In this document: positions 1-8,766 of the stretch, one piece after another
How the letters are laid out: the number at the start of each line of letters is the position of its first letter
Numbering within the stretch: the stretch's first letter is position 1
Made by a program: the position numbers and the translations under genes
Assembly: GCF_003574295.1 (NCBI RefSeq)
Contig: NZ_BHGK01000001.1
Coordinates: 2,852,001-2,916,000, forward strand
From: Mediterraneibacter butyricigenes
Lineage (GTDB): Bacteria > Bacillota > Clostridia > Lachnospirales > Lachnospiraceae
Length of the DNA: 64,000 nt
Direction: 5' to 3'
The notes under the pieces: generated by a model
Database searches by the model: none
What the model saw: the letters and a program-made list of their open reading frames with translations, nothing else
What the model was told of the DNA's origin: nothing

Positions 1-42
1 AGCACCGAATTATAGTGTAGACGAATAAGAAAAAGAAAAGAT

Positions 43-76
43 GCGCGCTGTAAGTTTTGCGGCGCGCTCATTTTTT
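43..76 (+). terminator. Rho-independent terminator of an upstream gene
   Basis: GCGCGC at 43-48 pairs with GCGCGC at 62-67, and a run of six T follows at 71-76. It faces rightward, so it would end a plus-strand gene lying before the window. The 207 nt before the amidase otherwise hold only a possible 28-codon upstream ORF. Confidence 0.6.
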
Positions 77-120
77 GAGATGAGACAGAGATTTAGTTTA
101 CCTGGAATTTTCGCGACAGG

Positions 121-207
121 ATGACTAAGAATCAGGCGGGACAGTGCGCGGAAAGGCAGAAAAAAGTACGAATTACACCAGAAAACAGGCGGGGAATAGA
201 AGAATAG
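121..207 (+). CDS. Possible 28-codon upstream ORF abutting the amidase start
   Basis: An ATG at 121 opens a 28-codon frame whose TAG (205-207) directly touches the amidase ATG at 208. It is basic and has no recognisable domain. There is no convincing ribosome binding site in front of it. It could be a leader peptide coupling translation to the amidase, or chance. I see no family match. Confidence 0.2.
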   Translation: MTKNQAGQCAERQKKVRITPENRRGIEE

Positions 208-936
208 ATGGCAGGAAAAAATACAAGACGGCGGACCAACAGGTCTTCGTCGAAGAGAAATGCATCCAAAAGAAAAACAACACGTAATCGCAGAAAAAAA
301 CGGAACAACAGAACACAGCTATATGCAAAGATCGGTCTGCTGATCTTACTGATTCTTACGGTTGTCCTGCTGGTGCGTTCCTGTGTGGTGAAATCCGGGA
401 AATACTGGGAGGACAACAGTGCAGATGTGGATGCGTCCAAGCCAGAGATCGATGTGCAGCTTCTGGATGTGAATGAATATTCCAGACCGGGGATCAAATC
501 AGGAAGGATCAAGGGGATTGTGATCCATTATACGGCGAATCCGGGAGCCAGTGCCCAGAATAACCGGGATTATTTTGAAGGCCTTAAAGACAGTCATATT
601 ACGAAGGCCAGCAGCCATTTTGTAGTGGGACTCGACGGGGAGATTATACAGTGTATTCCGACCTGGGAGATTGCTTATGCGTCCAATGACCGCAATTCCG
701 ATACGGTGTCAATCGAGTGTTGTCATCCGGACGAGACGGGGCAGTTCAATGCGGCAACCTATCGCTCGATGGTACAGCTTACCGCATGGCTTTGTAAAAA
801 ATTTGATCTGACAGAAAAAGATGTGATCCGGCATTACGATGTGACCGGAAAGATCTGTCCGAAATATTTTGTGGAAGATGAAGATGCGTGGAATCAGTTC
901 CGCTCAGATGTAAAACAGGCATTAGAAAAGGAGTAA
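208..936 (+). CDS. N-acetylmuramoyl-L-alanine amidase, membrane-anchored (Amidase_2/PGRP fold)
   Basis: Expected to cut the bond between N-acetylmuramic acid and the first L-alanine of the peptidoglycan stem. The 242-residue protein starts with about 42 very basic residues, then a hydrophobic segment (about 43-58, IGLLILLILTVVLL), so it is probably anchored with the enzyme outside. The amidase domain covers about residues 95-240. GIVIHYTANPG carries the first zinc histidine, SHFVVGLDGEIIQ the core strand, and RHYDVTGKICPKY the second histidine and the cysteine ligand. The start codon has only a weak upstream purine tract. Four nucleotides separate its stop from the yqeG region, and the yqeG ribosome binding site lies in the amidase's last codons, so the two are probably co-transcribed. 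The family is clear; the physiological role (growth, sporulation or recycling) is not shown. Confidence 0.88.
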   Translation: MAGKNTRRRTNRSSSKRNASKRKTTRNRRKKRNNRTQLYAKIGLLILLILTVVLLVRSCVVKSGKYWEDNSADVDASKPEIDVQLLDVNEYSRPGIKSGRIKGIVIHYTANPGASAQNNRDYFEGLKDSHITKASSHFVVGLDGEIIQCIPTWEIAYASNDRNSDTVSIECCHPDETGQFNAATYRSMVQLTAWLCKKFDLTEKDVIRHYDVTGKICPKYFVEDEDAWNQFRSDVKQALEKE

Positions 937-942
937 CAACGA

Positions 943-1458
943 ATGATGTTTAAAATGTTTTATCCGGATGCGTACCTGGCATCTGCGTATGTAGTACCTT
1001 ATGAAGCGTTATATGAGAAAGGTTATCGTGGGCTGATCTACGACATTGACAATACACTGGTACCTCATGGAGCACCGGCCGACAAACGGGCGATTCAGTT
1101 GTTTGAACATTTGAAAGAGATCGGATTTCATACCTGTCTGATTTCTAACAACAAAGAGCCACGTGTAAAGATGTTTAATGAGCCAATCGGGACAGATTAT
1201 GTGTATGATGCCCATAAGCCGTCCACTAAGAATTATAAAAAGGCTATGGAGATCATGGGAACAACCTGTGAAAATACCATTTTTATAGGAGACCAGCTTT
1301 TTACGGATGTATTTGGGGCAAAAAGGTCCGGAATCCCGAGCATTCTGGTGCGTCCAATCCATCCGAAGGAGGAGATTCAGATCGTTTTGAAACGTTATCT
1401 GGAAAAGATTGTCCTGCATTTTTACAAGAAACAGAAAAATCTTCCGAAGCTGTGTTGA
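943..1458 (+). CDS. yqeG: YqeG family HAD IIIA-type phosphatase
   Basis: 171-residue soluble HAD-superfamily phosphatase. The nucleophile motif DIDNTLVPHGAP sits at about residues 30-41; motif II is in CLISNNK, and FIGDQLFTDVFGAKRSGI gives motifs III/IV with the Asp pair. Length and motifs match the YqeG/GEP4-like family, whose eukaryotic relatives dephosphorylate phosphatidylglycerophosphate; the bacterial substrate is not settled. AAGGAG at the end of the amidase gene serves as its ribosome binding site. It is followed by a clear terminator at 1475-1512, so the amidase-yqeG pair ends here. Confidence 0.9.
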   Translation: MMFKMFYPDAYLASAYVVPYEALYEKGYRGLIYDIDNTLVPHGAPADKRAIQLFEHLKEIGFHTCLISNNKEPRVKMFNEPIGTDYVYDAHKPSTKNYKKAMEIMGTTCENTIFIGDQLFTDVFGAKRSGIPSILVRPIHPKEEIQIVLKRYLEKIVLHFYKKQKNLPKLC

Positions 1459-1474
1459 GTTTTATCAAGGTGCG

Positions 1475-1512
1475 AAAAGTATGTGATTTCCACATACTTT
1501 TTCTTGCTTTTT
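1475..1512 (+). terminator. Rho-independent terminator after yqeG
   Basis: AAAAGTATGTG (1475-1485) pairs with CACATACTTTT (1491-1501) around a 5-nt loop, followed by a T-rich tail to about 1512. It closes the amidase-yqeG unit. Confidence 0.85.
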
Positions 1513-1594
1513 AGAGGCAAATCTTATATAATCGAGATTACCATAATATTCAAAGAAGTTATTTATAACAAATCTAAGATCGAAACAAATCCAA

Positions 1595-1628
1595 GACCTG
1601 AAAGGGTCAATCCTGGCAGTATCTGCCA
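1595..1628 (+). other. Two small hairpins in the leader of the DUF5688 gene
   Basis: In the 224-nt space before the DUF5688 gene, GACC/GGTC (about 1595-1608) and TGGCAG-TAT-CTGCCA (1614-1628) are adjacent inverted repeats. Neither has a T-run, so they are not obvious terminators. I do not recognise a known riboswitch. They may be a structured 5' leader. Confidence 0.3.
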
Positions 1629-1682
1629 AATTTCAAAAGAAGTACAACGTAAAAAAGATGGGCGTCTGAAGAAAGGGGTACT

Positions 1683-2570
1683 ATGGAGTACAGAGAATTC
1701 GTAGACGCAATAAGAGAAGAAGTGACAAAGAAAGTAGGAGAAGAGGTAAATGTAACCATCGAAGAAATGCCGAAATGTAACGAGAGTTATAAGGCGGGAC
1801 TTCTGATCAGACGGGGAGAAGCGCCAATTGCACCGGTTGTCTATCTGGATGCTCTTTATGAGTATTACAAAGACGGAAGAACGATGGAAGAAATTGCGGG
1901 CTGGATCAATCTGATGTATCAGGAGATAAAGGATACCGATCCAGAATCTATCGAAGAAGCGGTGGCATACAAGAAAGTGAAAAAGAAAATTTTACCCAAA
2001 CTGATTAACCGGGAAAAGAATGAAACACTGCTGGCGCAAAGCCCACATATTCTGTGGGAAGATCTGGCAATCGTATTTTATGTGTTGATGGCTGAGGCAA
2101 AAGACGGAACGATTACCATGGGGGTTCAGTATCCACAGATGAAAATGTGGGGTGTTTCCACAGAAGAGCTGTATCAACAGGCAATGAAAAATGCAACTGC
2201 GATCTTACCGGCAGAACTGACACCGATGAGGGACGTACTGAAAGGGATGCTCCGAACCGAGGATGTGGAAGCAATCCCGAATATCGCCTATGTTCTGTCA
2301 AACCGACTGCACAGTTTCGGGGCAGCCTGCGTGACATATCCGGATGTACTGGAGATGATAGCAGGAGAAGTAGAGGATGATTTTTATCTTGTTCCAAGCA
2401 GTGTTCATGAGATGATGATTCTTCCGGAACATGGAGTGATAGGAAAGGATCGCTTCCGTAATTCGATTCGTGAAGTGAATGAAAAAATATTACCTCCGGA
2501 GGAATTCCTCTCCAATCACGCATACTTCTATTCCAGAGAAGAAAAGAAAGTCAGTCAGCTTTCGGTTTGA
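1683..2570 (+). CDS. DUF5688 family protein
   Basis: 295-residue soluble protein of unknown function. The N-terminus (MEYREFVDAIREEVTKK) and the stretch KCNESYKAGLLIRRGE followed by APIAPVVYLDALYEYYKDG match my memory of the DUF5688 family, found in multiple copies in Lachnospiraceae. No signal peptide, membrane segment or catalytic motif is visible. GAAAGGGG lies at a good distance before the ATG. It is convergent with the YfhO gene, and the two stop ends overlap by 16 nt. No operon partner. Confidence 0.75.
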   Translation: MEYREFVDAIREEVTKKVGEEVNVTIEEMPKCNESYKAGLLIRRGEAPIAPVVYLDALYEYYKDGRTMEEIAGWINLMYQEIKDTDPESIEEAVAYKKVKKKILPKLINREKNETLLAQSPHILWEDLAIVFYVLMAEAKDGTITMGVQYPQMKMWGVSTEELYQQAMKNATAILPAELTPMRDVLKGMLRTEDVEAIPNIAYVLSNRLHSFGAACVTYPDVLEMIAGEVEDDFYLVPSSVHEMMILPEHGVIGKDRFRNSIREVNEKILPPEEFLSNHAYFYSREEKKVSQLSV

Positions 2571-5353
2571 GAGGAGGAAATGATATGCTTATGTGGCTTT
2601 GGAATGCCTGGGAATTGTGGGTTCTTGCGATGGAAGAAAAAGAGCAAACCACAGTGCAGGAGTATAAGCAAAAGACCGATGAGTGAAACCGTTTTTCCGA
2701 TGGTCAATCCCGGGGCATGGTAGAGGATTGTGATCTTATGAGTTCCGGCAGAAAGGCGGCATCCAAGGAAAGCGGTATTTACTTTTTGGCAGGTTACATT
2801 CTCCCCGTCGATCAGGATCTGGAATCCTTTGTCGTAGGGGATGGAAGTGACCAGATATCCATCGGTTTTCATAGCAATCGTGCCGCTGATCGTATGACCC
2901 GAAGAAGCAGAGTCCGCAGACTCAGAACACGACGTATCCGGACGGAAAACAGACTGATACAGAGCCTGTGAAGCTGTTTTGTCCGGCAGATATCCGATAG
3001 AAGCTTCCATATTCAGGATCGTATAATTTCCTTTTTCGAAGGTCAGGACAGACTGTGTCTGGGTGTCACCAAGGGCAACTGCGTAGGTGAAGGTTGTATT
3101 CTCGTTGTAGTAGTCATGAGACACAGAAGTCAGTTTGTTGCGTACGCCATCCAGATATACGGTGACATCGTGGGTGGGCAGATTGTTCTGAATCTCAAAA
3201 CGAAGGAAAAGTACCCGTGTTCCCTGAGCGGAATTGCCGACAGTGTTCGCTTCGTATGGGATAGTCAGAGTTTGGGCTTTGGTTGTCTGGACCGTAAAAT
3301 CGTCAGGGACGGAAAGTGAAGCCAAGGGAGCCGATGAAACGATATCCCTGACGGTGAGTACATTTGTGGGGGCTGCATCTGTGGTGTTACCGCTATTTGC
3401 AGGGAGTATCGTGTTATCGGCGTTTGGTGTGTTATCAGTGATGTTGTTGTCTGTGGTGCCGGAAGGGTTATCTGTATTTATGGCAACAGAGTGGGTTTCG
3501 TCGACAACAGCGGCAGACAAAAAGGCAATCTGATTGTAAGGATAAGGCAGTTTTTCATAATCGGACTGACTCAGAAGGCGGTTGGTTCCGTAAATAACAG
3601 GAGCCACCGCTTCGTTTTTATATACTTTTGTCTGTCCATAGTTTTTATAGAGCTGATATCCCTTGACCACACGGTTGGAAACAATGTATTTTTCCCCCAT
3701 AAGCCGTTGGAAGACCGGATTGGCAGAAGCACCCTGCATCAGATAGTTACGGAAGGTTTCGTCCAACTGAAAGGTTTTCCGACGAAAGGTCATATAGTCG
3801 GAATTGTAGGAAGAAGAATACACAGAAGAACTGTATTGGTTCATATTCCAGATGCGGTTGATATTGGCTGCATTGATCCGGGCGGTTCCCCATTGTTCGG
3901 TACGATACAGGGAGTCATCAGAATCCGTGACATCGGATAAAATTTTTGCATATTGGGTCTGATGAATCTGGCGATAAAAATTCCGACTCATCATCAATGA
4001 CTTGTCAGAAGCATAATACTGATTAAAAAAGCTGAGGAAGATCAGGCAGGGCAACAACAGCAGACAGGAAAACTGTTTTAATCGCTTCGGCGCAGATAAA
4101 AAGCAGAAGAAAAGCAGCATAACGAGAGCATCCACCAGAAGAAGCATGCAGAGTTCATGAGAAATTTTTTTAGCATTTGCAGTCCAGAAGAACAGCAGGC
4201 AACATCCTGTGAGAACATAGGGCAGAATCCGACGGAGAAAAGACGGACTCGGTTCTTCTTTGAAGGATTCGAGATACCGTGCGATCAGGAAACAGACCAG
4301 TGGAAGAACCGGAATCAGAACCTTATCCCGGATATACAGTCCTCCATTCAGACAGTAAGCCGCCAGTGGAAGGAACAGAAGGAGACAGACAGCCAGGCTC
4401 AGCAACCGGTCTTTCAGGACATGGGAAAAAAGTGCAGCAAAAAGAGCGGTCAGGGCAAATGTCGTCAGACCGATACCATAAGGAGAGTAGAATAGTCCCT
4501 GAAACTGCAAATGAGGAAGTAACAGTTCTTTCAGCGAATAAGCAACGCTTTTTCCAGTAGATTCAGAACTTCGGCTGGCCAGGGCACAGGCAGTGGGAAG
4601 CAAAAGCACCCCACTTAATAAAATTCCGTATATCATGGGAGGTATAAAGGTAAGGGTGGGGAATTTTCCGGCCTGAAAGGAAACGTACAGTCCATAAAGC
4701 CCAAGAACGATCAAACCGCCGATACTGTAATAAAAACTAGTCATGATCATCAGAAAGACAGAAAGAGACAGTTGAAGTAATGTCTTCGGTGTACGGGAAG
4801 AAAGATACTGCTCCATTTTGATCAGTCCGAGGATCAGGAAAGGCATATAGTCCACAAACATGATCTGAGAATAGGACTGGGCGATCATTGGCCCGCTCAG
4901 GAGGAATAAAAGTGCTGTACCAAATGCAATCGGAACAGCGACAGACTGGCGTCGAATCCAGCGGTAAAGGAGCAGAACCGATGTAAGCAGGCACAAAAAC
5001 GTAATGCCCATCACGTAGTCGGACATTTTCACAAAAGGAAGCAGATAGGAAGGCAGGAAAAGAGGGCTTAAAAGTCCGTAATATGCGAAATAAAAGATAT
5101 TTTCTCCGCCACCGATATTGGGAGCAAATTCCGGGATCAGTTTACCGGTCTGATAGAACTGTTCTCTGAAATACTCGGGAAATACACAGTGCTGGCTGAT
5201 CCAGTCTACCTTTGCGCCGAAAACGCCGTAGCGAAAGCAAAAAAGCCAGGTAAAAAGAAAAACAGCAAAAGTCAGGAAAAGATAAGGTATGATGTTTTTA
5301 AAGGATCTGTTGTGTATATTTTGCTGAAAGTGTTGCATAAAGAAAAACCCCAT
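2555..5353 (-). CDS. YfhO family multi-spanning membrane protein
   Basis: 932-residue membrane protein. It starts with about 12-13 hydrophobic helices (residues about 20-460), the first in the segment PYLFLTFAVFLFTWLF. A long extracytoplasmic domain of about 430 residues follows (NNITDNTPNADNT is a low-complexity part), then a final helix near the C-terminus (KTVSLIGLLLILLHCGLLFF). The periplasmic-like loop after helix 1, with KVDWISQH and GGGENIFYFAYYG, is typical of YfhO (GT-C-like) proteins. YfhO in Bacilli is linked to lipoteichoic acid glycosylation, but the substrate here is unknown. Start uncertain: ATG at 5353, or ATG at 5338 with GGGG upstream. It is monocistronic and lies downstream of thiC on the same strand. 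Confidence 0.85.
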   Translation of the reverse strand: MGFFFMQHFQQNIHNRSFKNIIPYLFLTFAVFLFTWLFCFRYGVFGAKVDWISQHCVFPEYFREQFYQTGKLIPEFAPNIGGGENIFYFAYYGLLSPLFLPSYLLPFVKMSDYVMGITFLCLLTSVLLLYRWIRRQSVAVPIAFGTALLFLLSGPMIAQSYSQIMFVDYMPFLILGLIKMEQYLSSRTPKTLLQLSLSVFLMIMTSFYYSIGGLIVLGLYGLYVSFQAGKFPTLTFIPPMIYGILLSGVLLLPTACALASRSSESTGKSVAYSLKELLLPHLQFQGLFYSPYGIGLTTFALTALFAALFSHVLKDRLLSLAVCLLLFLPLAAYCLNGGLYIRDKVLIPVLPLVCFLIARYLESFKEEPSPSFLRRILPYVLTGCCLLFFWTANAKKISHELCMLLLVDALVMLLFFCFLSAPKRLKQFSCLLLLPCLIFLSFFNQYYASDKSLMMSRNFYRQIHQTQYAKILSDVTDSDDSLYRTEQWGTARINAANINRIWNMNQYSSSVYSSSYNSDYMTFRRKTFQLDETFRNYLMQGASANPVFQRLMGEKYIVSNRVVKGYQLYKNYGQTKVYKNEAVAPVIYGTNRLLSQSDYEKLPYPYNQIAFLSAAVVDETHSVAINTDNPSGTTDNNITDNTPNADNTILPANSGNTTDAAPTNVLTVRDIVSSAPLASLSVPDDFTVQTTKAQTLTIPYEANTVGNSAQGTRVLFLRFEIQNNLPTHDVTVYLDGVRNKLTSVSHDYYNENTTFTYAVALGDTQTQSVLTFEKGNYTILNMEASIGYLPDKTASQALYQSVFRPDTSCSESADSASSGHTISGTIAMKTDGYLVTSIPYDKGFQILIDGENVTCQKVNTAFLGCRLSAGTHKITILYHAPGLTIGKTVSLIGLLLILLHCGLLFFFHRKNPQFPGIPKPHKHIISSSQTES

Positions 5354-5484
5354 TTCATATTCTCAAGTTAGATTCGTTTGTGCTAAAGTGTTTCACATTT
5401 CGGTTCCTAGCATACAACAAAGGTATGAAGAAAAAGTGATAGAGAATCTAAAAAAAACTTAAGAAATTGAAATGGGGCATTTAA

Positions 5485-6795
5485 TTACAATATGTCGATA
5501 TATTCTCCTGCCAGTGCCTTGTTCATACTGCGGACGGCACAGAATTTACCGCACATACTGCAGGTATCACTGTGGTCATCTTCCGGGCTTCTGCTGTCGC
5601 GGATCGCCCTTGCGGTTTCAGGATCCAGTGCACACTGATACTGAGCTTCCCAGTCCAGCTTCTGGCGTGCTTCTGCCATCTTGTCGTCGATGTCACGGGC
5701 ATGAGGGATTCCTTTGGCGATATCGGCCGCATGGGCTGCAATCTTGGAAGCGATAATGCCCTGTTTTACGTCTTCCACATTCGGAAGAGCCAGATGTTCC
5801 GCAGGTGTAACGTAGCAGAGGAATGCAGCTCCGCTCATGGCTGCGACTGCACCGCCGATGGCAGAAGTGATATGGTCATAGCCCGGAGCAATGTCTGTAA
5901 CCAGAGGTCCAAGGACATAGAAAGGAGCACCCATACAGATGGATTTCTGCACCTGCATATTGGCAGCGACCTGGTCAAGCGGCACATGTCCCGGTCCCTC
6001 TACCATAACCTGAACATTGTGTGCCCATGCACGTTTGGTCAGTTCTCCGAGACGGACAAGTTCTTCAATCTGACATACATCCGTTGCATCGGCAAGACAT
6101 CCCGGACGGCAGGCATCACCTAAGGAAATGGTGACATCATATTCTTCGCAGATATCCAGGATCTCGTCGTAATATTCGTAGAACGGATTTTCCTCTCCGG
6201 TCATGGACATCCAGGCGAACACAAGACTTCCTCCGCGGCTGACAATGTTCATTTTCCGCTTATGTTTCTTGATCTGTTCGATGGTCTTGCGTGTGATTCC
6301 GCAGTGCAGTGTCACGAAGTCCACACCATCCTGTGCGTGGAGTCTGACCACATCGATGAAATCTTTTGCGGTCAGGGTTGCAAGATCTCTCTGATAATGG
6401 ATGACACTGTCGTAGATCGGTACGGTACCGATCATAGCGGGACATTCGGATGTAAGTTTCTGACGGAATGGCTGAGTATTTCCGTGACTGGAAAGATCCA
6501 TGATCGCCTCGGCTCCGAGATTAACGGCACTCATGACTTTCTGCATTTCGATGTCATAATCCTTGCAATCGCGGGATACACCAAGATTGACGTTGATTTT
6601 GGTGCGCAGCATGCTTCCGACTCCTTCTGGATTTAAGCAGGTATGGTTCTTGTTGGCACAGATTGCCACCTTACCTTCTGCGACGAGCTGCATTAAAGCA
6701 TCCGTTGTCATGTACTCTTTTTCTGCCACGATTTTCATCTCCGGGGTCAGAATTCCTTTTCTTGCTGCATCCATCTGGGTTGTGTAGTTTCTCAT
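5485..6795 (-). CDS. thiC: Phosphomethylpyrimidine synthase ThiC
   Basis: Radical-SAM enzyme that converts aminoimidazole ribotide to HMP phosphate, the pyrimidine half of thiamine. It carries the C-terminal iron-sulfur motif CSMCGKFC, the conserved [10 protein letters not shown], and DLSSHGN near the N-terminus. At 436 residues it is the shorter form lacking the extended N-terminal domain of proteobacterial ThiC, as is usual in clostridia. I place the start at ATG 6795 because GGAGG stands 8 nt in front; an ATG at 6819 has no site. It lies downstream of thiW, so both should be controlled by the TPP riboswitch at 7664-7752. No thiE, thiG or thiD is in the window. Confidence 0.97.
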   Translation of the reverse strand: MRNYTTQMDAARKGILTPEMKIVAEKEYMTTDALMQLVAEGKVAICANKNHTCLNPEGVGSMLRTKINVNLGVSRDCKDYDIEMQKVMSAVNLGAEAIMDLSSHGNTQPFRQKLTSECPAMIGTVPIYDSVIHYQRDLATLTAKDFIDVVRLHAQDGVDFVTLHCGITRKTIEQIKKHKRKMNIVSRGGSLVFAWMSMTGEENPFYEYYDEILDICEEYDVTISLGDACRPGCLADATDVCQIEELVRLGELTKRAWAHNVQVMVEGPGHVPLDQVAANMQVQKSICMGAPFYVLGPLVTDIAPGYDHITSAIGGAVAAMSGAAFLCYVTPAEHLALPNVEDVKQGIIASKIAAHAADIAKGIPHARDIDDKMAEARQKLDWEAQYQCALDPETARAIRDSRSPEDDHSDTCSMCGKFCAVRSMNKALAGEYIDIL

Positions 6796-6835
6796 TGTGT
6801 TACCTCCATTTCTTTTCACCAGCTTTGAAAATGCA

Positions 6836-6962
6836 GCGTCAGCAAAACGCCTGAACAGTATTGATTTGCTTGAACAGTAAAACGCCTGAACAGAAATGTA
6901 TCTGTAAAGCTGACGCCTGTACCGGTTTTGACGGTACTGATCGGATTTTGTCCGATTTTTTT
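6836..6962 (+). ncRNA. Candidate structured RNA / small RNA between thiC and thiW
   Basis: In plus orientation, GCGTCAGC (6836-6843) pairs with GCTGACGC (6909-6916), enclosing repeats of ACGCCTGAACAG (two near-identical 15-mers at 6844-6858 and 6879-6893, plus a degenerate third between). A hairpin GTACCG/CGGTAC (6919-6937) follows. A terminator-like hairpin ATCGGA/TCCGAT with seven T (6940-6962) comes last. The terminator has the right polarity only on the plus strand, opposite to thiW-thiC. No good plus promoter is visible, so it could instead be a leader structure of thiC. Confidence 0.3.
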
Positions 6963-7006
6963 ATAGCGGCACAAGGTGGTGTCCCCAGTGTGTCGCTTTG
7001 AATCCT

Positions 7007-7549
7007 CTAATTTCCGCTTTGGATCATAGAGAAGATTCCACTTTTCTGGAAGAGTCTGATCAGAACGTAAGCCAGAATACTTCCGGCAACCGTAGAAATC
7101 AGAAACGGAATCACATAGATAAAGAGTCCGGCAGGAGCAGCTCCCATCAGGAAGCGTGCAACCGGGTAAGCTGCGATTCCACCGAGAATACCTGTGCCGA
7201 GAGCCTCAGCAAGACAGGTAAAGGGAAGATTCTTACTGAATTTGAAGACCAGGCCGCAACAAAGTGCGCCCACCATACTTCCCGGAAATGCCATCAGACT
7301 GCCGATGCCTAAAAGATTGCGGATCAGACTGGCACAAAAGGCAATGCCAACACTCCAGCCGGGACCTAAGATCACGGCCGATAAAATGTTGACCATGTGC
7401 TGAACCGGAGCGCATTTACTTCCTGCGACCGGTACGCTTAAAAAACTCCCGACAACAGCAACCGCGGTAAAGACTCCGGCAATTGCCAGAGTACGGGTGG
7501 CGGAAGTGCGGGGAAGGGAAGTGTGGTTTGGTGAAACAGTATCTTTCAT
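7007..7549 (-). CDS. thiW: ThiW family ECF transporter S component (thiazole precursor uptake)
   Basis: 180-residue membrane protein with about six hydrophobic helices. The sequence SKCAPVQHMVNILSAVILGP is characteristic of ThiW, the substrate-binding S component thought to import the hydroxyethylthiazole half of thiamine with a shared ECF energising module, which is not in the window. The start is placed at ATG 7549 because AAAGGAG is 5 nt in front. It is the first gene after the TPP riboswitch and terminator and precedes thiC. Together they suggest a cell that imports thiazole and makes the pyrimidine itself. Confidence 0.92.
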   Translation of the reverse strand: MKDTVSPNHTSLPRTSATRTLAIAGVFTAVAVVGSFLSVPVAGSKCAPVQHMVNILSAVILGPGWSVGIAFCASLIRNLLGIGSLMAFPGSMVGALCCGLVFKFSKNLPFTCLAEALGTGILGGIAAYPVARFLMGAAPAGLFIYVIPFLISTVAGSILAYVLIRLFQKSGIFSMIQSGN

Positions 7550-7614
7550 AAAATCTCCTTTCCGAAATGGTATATGTTCCAAAACTGTGCGAAACCTTTA
7601 GGACATATGCCTAA

Positions 7615-7646
7615 CAAAAAAATAGAGATGCGAAAGGCATCTCTAT
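7615..7646 (-). terminator. Riboswitch expression-platform terminator
   Basis: On the minus strand ATAGAGATGC (from 7646) pairs with GCATCTCTAT (to 7622) around a 5-nt loop, followed by seven T (7621-7615). It lies between the TPP aptamer and thiW, the usual place for a ligand-stabilised terminator. Confidence 0.88.
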
Positions 7647-7663
7647 CAAAAAACATTGGTATA

Positions 7664-7752
7664 AATTCCCTCCGTTGGCATTATCCAAATCAGGTTATGG
7701 GTCGAAGCGAGATACGCTTCCTCTCAGCCGACTCAATTGTCAGCTCCCCGTT
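7664..7752 (-). promoter_or_regulatory. TPP (THI-box) riboswitch
   Basis: On the minus strand the aptamer shows the conserved GGGGAGCTGA start, then GGCTGAGAGG, then GACCCATAACCTGA and GATAATGCCAACGGAGGGAA. These are the pyrimidine- and diphosphate-sensing helices of the TPP riboswitch. With the downstream terminator it should switch off thiW-thiC when thiamine pyrophosphate is plentiful. Its start is only about 70 nt from the aroE stop. Confidence 0.97.
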
Positions 7753-7768
7753 ATGTGCGATTGAAAAT

Positions 7769-7797
7769 ATTATAGCAACATTGGTTGAATTAGACAA
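7769..7797 (-). promoter_or_regulatory. Sigma-A promoter for riboswitch-thiW-thiC
   Basis: Read on the minus strand: TTGTCT, 17-nt spacer, TATAAT. It sits just upstream of the aptamer and inside the gap after aroE, so thiamine genes have their own promoter. Confidence 0.75.
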
Positions 7798-7823
7798 GAA
7801 CTTTTTGCAAAAAAACTTGTATT

Positions 7824-8660
7824 TTAAAATCTCGCTGCCAGTTCGTCATGCACATGGTTCCCCATGTTATAATCCAGTGTCTTGTGAAACCAGATTTCCT
7901 CCGAGCCGATGGCCTGATCTACTAGCATCATCAGTCCGGTGACGATCTGAAGCCCACGGGATTCTGCGATTCGTAAAAATTCTGTCATCAGCGGATTGTA
8001 GACAATGTCGGACGCAATCCTGAAGCGGCGGATGACAGAAGCATCTACTACGCTTTCCCCTACATTTGGGTACATCCCGATAGGAGTGGTATTGATGATC
8101 ACATCCCCGTCCGGAATATCCTTGAAACTGCAGGTAGAAATATAGGGGAACATTTCCCGGAGATGGGAGAGTTCCTTTTTGTTTCTTGCCGCAATTGTGA
8201 TACTGGAGGCTTTGGCAAGATGAAAAGCGTAGATTAACGCTTTTGCAGCACCACCGGAACCTAAGATCACGGTATCAAGGCCTTTCAGGGAGATCCCTGC
8301 CTTTTCAAACATGCTGAGCACACCGATATAATCTGTGTTGTAGCCGTAGAATTTTCCGTCTTTCTGATAGATCGTATTGACGGCCCCGATTTCCGCGGCA
8401 TGCGGATCCAAGACATCCATCATGCGGTAAACGGTTTCTTTGTAAGGAATGGTGACGTTCATTCCTATAATGTTCTTTTCGCGCATCACATCCAGGACAT
8501 GATGGACTTCGGTTTTGGACATTTCATAGACTTTGAAGTCGGCAGAAATGTGTTGTTGTTTTAATAAATCAAAATGTATCTCCGGTGAGAGGGTGTGAGG
8601 GAGATGTTCGCCCAGTACGCCCAACTGAATTTTTTCGGTAGAATTTGGTATTGTATTCAT
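7824..8660 (-). CDS. aroE: Shikimate dehydrogenase AroE
   Basis: NADPH-dependent reduction of 3-dehydroshikimate to shikimate in the aromatic amino-acid pathway. 278 residues, the normal length. SPEIHF and NVTIPYKE form the shikimate site with the catalytic lysine, GSGGAAKAL is the nucleotide-binding loop, and GYNTDYIG and TTPIGMYP are also present. I use ATG 8660, which has AGAAGGG upstream; the frame remains open to 8831 but that extension is not like AroE. It is the last gene of aroF-aroB-aroE. Confidence 0.95.
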   Translation of the reverse strand: MNTIPNSTEKIQLGVLGEHLPHTLSPEIHFDLLKQQHISADFKVYEMSKTEVHHVLDVMREKNIIGMNVTIPYKETVYRMMDVLDPHAAEIGAVNTIYQKDGKFYGYNTDYIGVLSMFEKAGISLKGLDTVILGSGGAAKALIYAFHLAKASSITIAARNKKELSHLREMFPYISTCSFKDIPDGDVIINTTPIGMYPNVGESVVDASVIRRFRIASDIVYNPLMTEFLRIAESRGLQIVTGLMMLVDQAIGSEEIWFHKTLDYNMGNHVHDELAARF

Positions 8661-8766
8661 TGGAGTTGTCCCTTCTGGTGGATGTAAAAAATTATCGGAT
8701 TGTAAATCTGTATCAGAATTGAATATGCTAAATCGCATCATGATCAGACTTACATTATAGTCATAA

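Noticed and set aside
2717-4560. Plus-strand frames inside the YfhO gene
   Set aside because: They are shadows of the intact 932-codon minus-strand gene and lack ribosome sites.
6796-7006. A second TPP riboswitch in front of thiC
   Set aside because: The CTGAGA and ACCTGA aptamer motifs are absent from the thiW-thiC gap.
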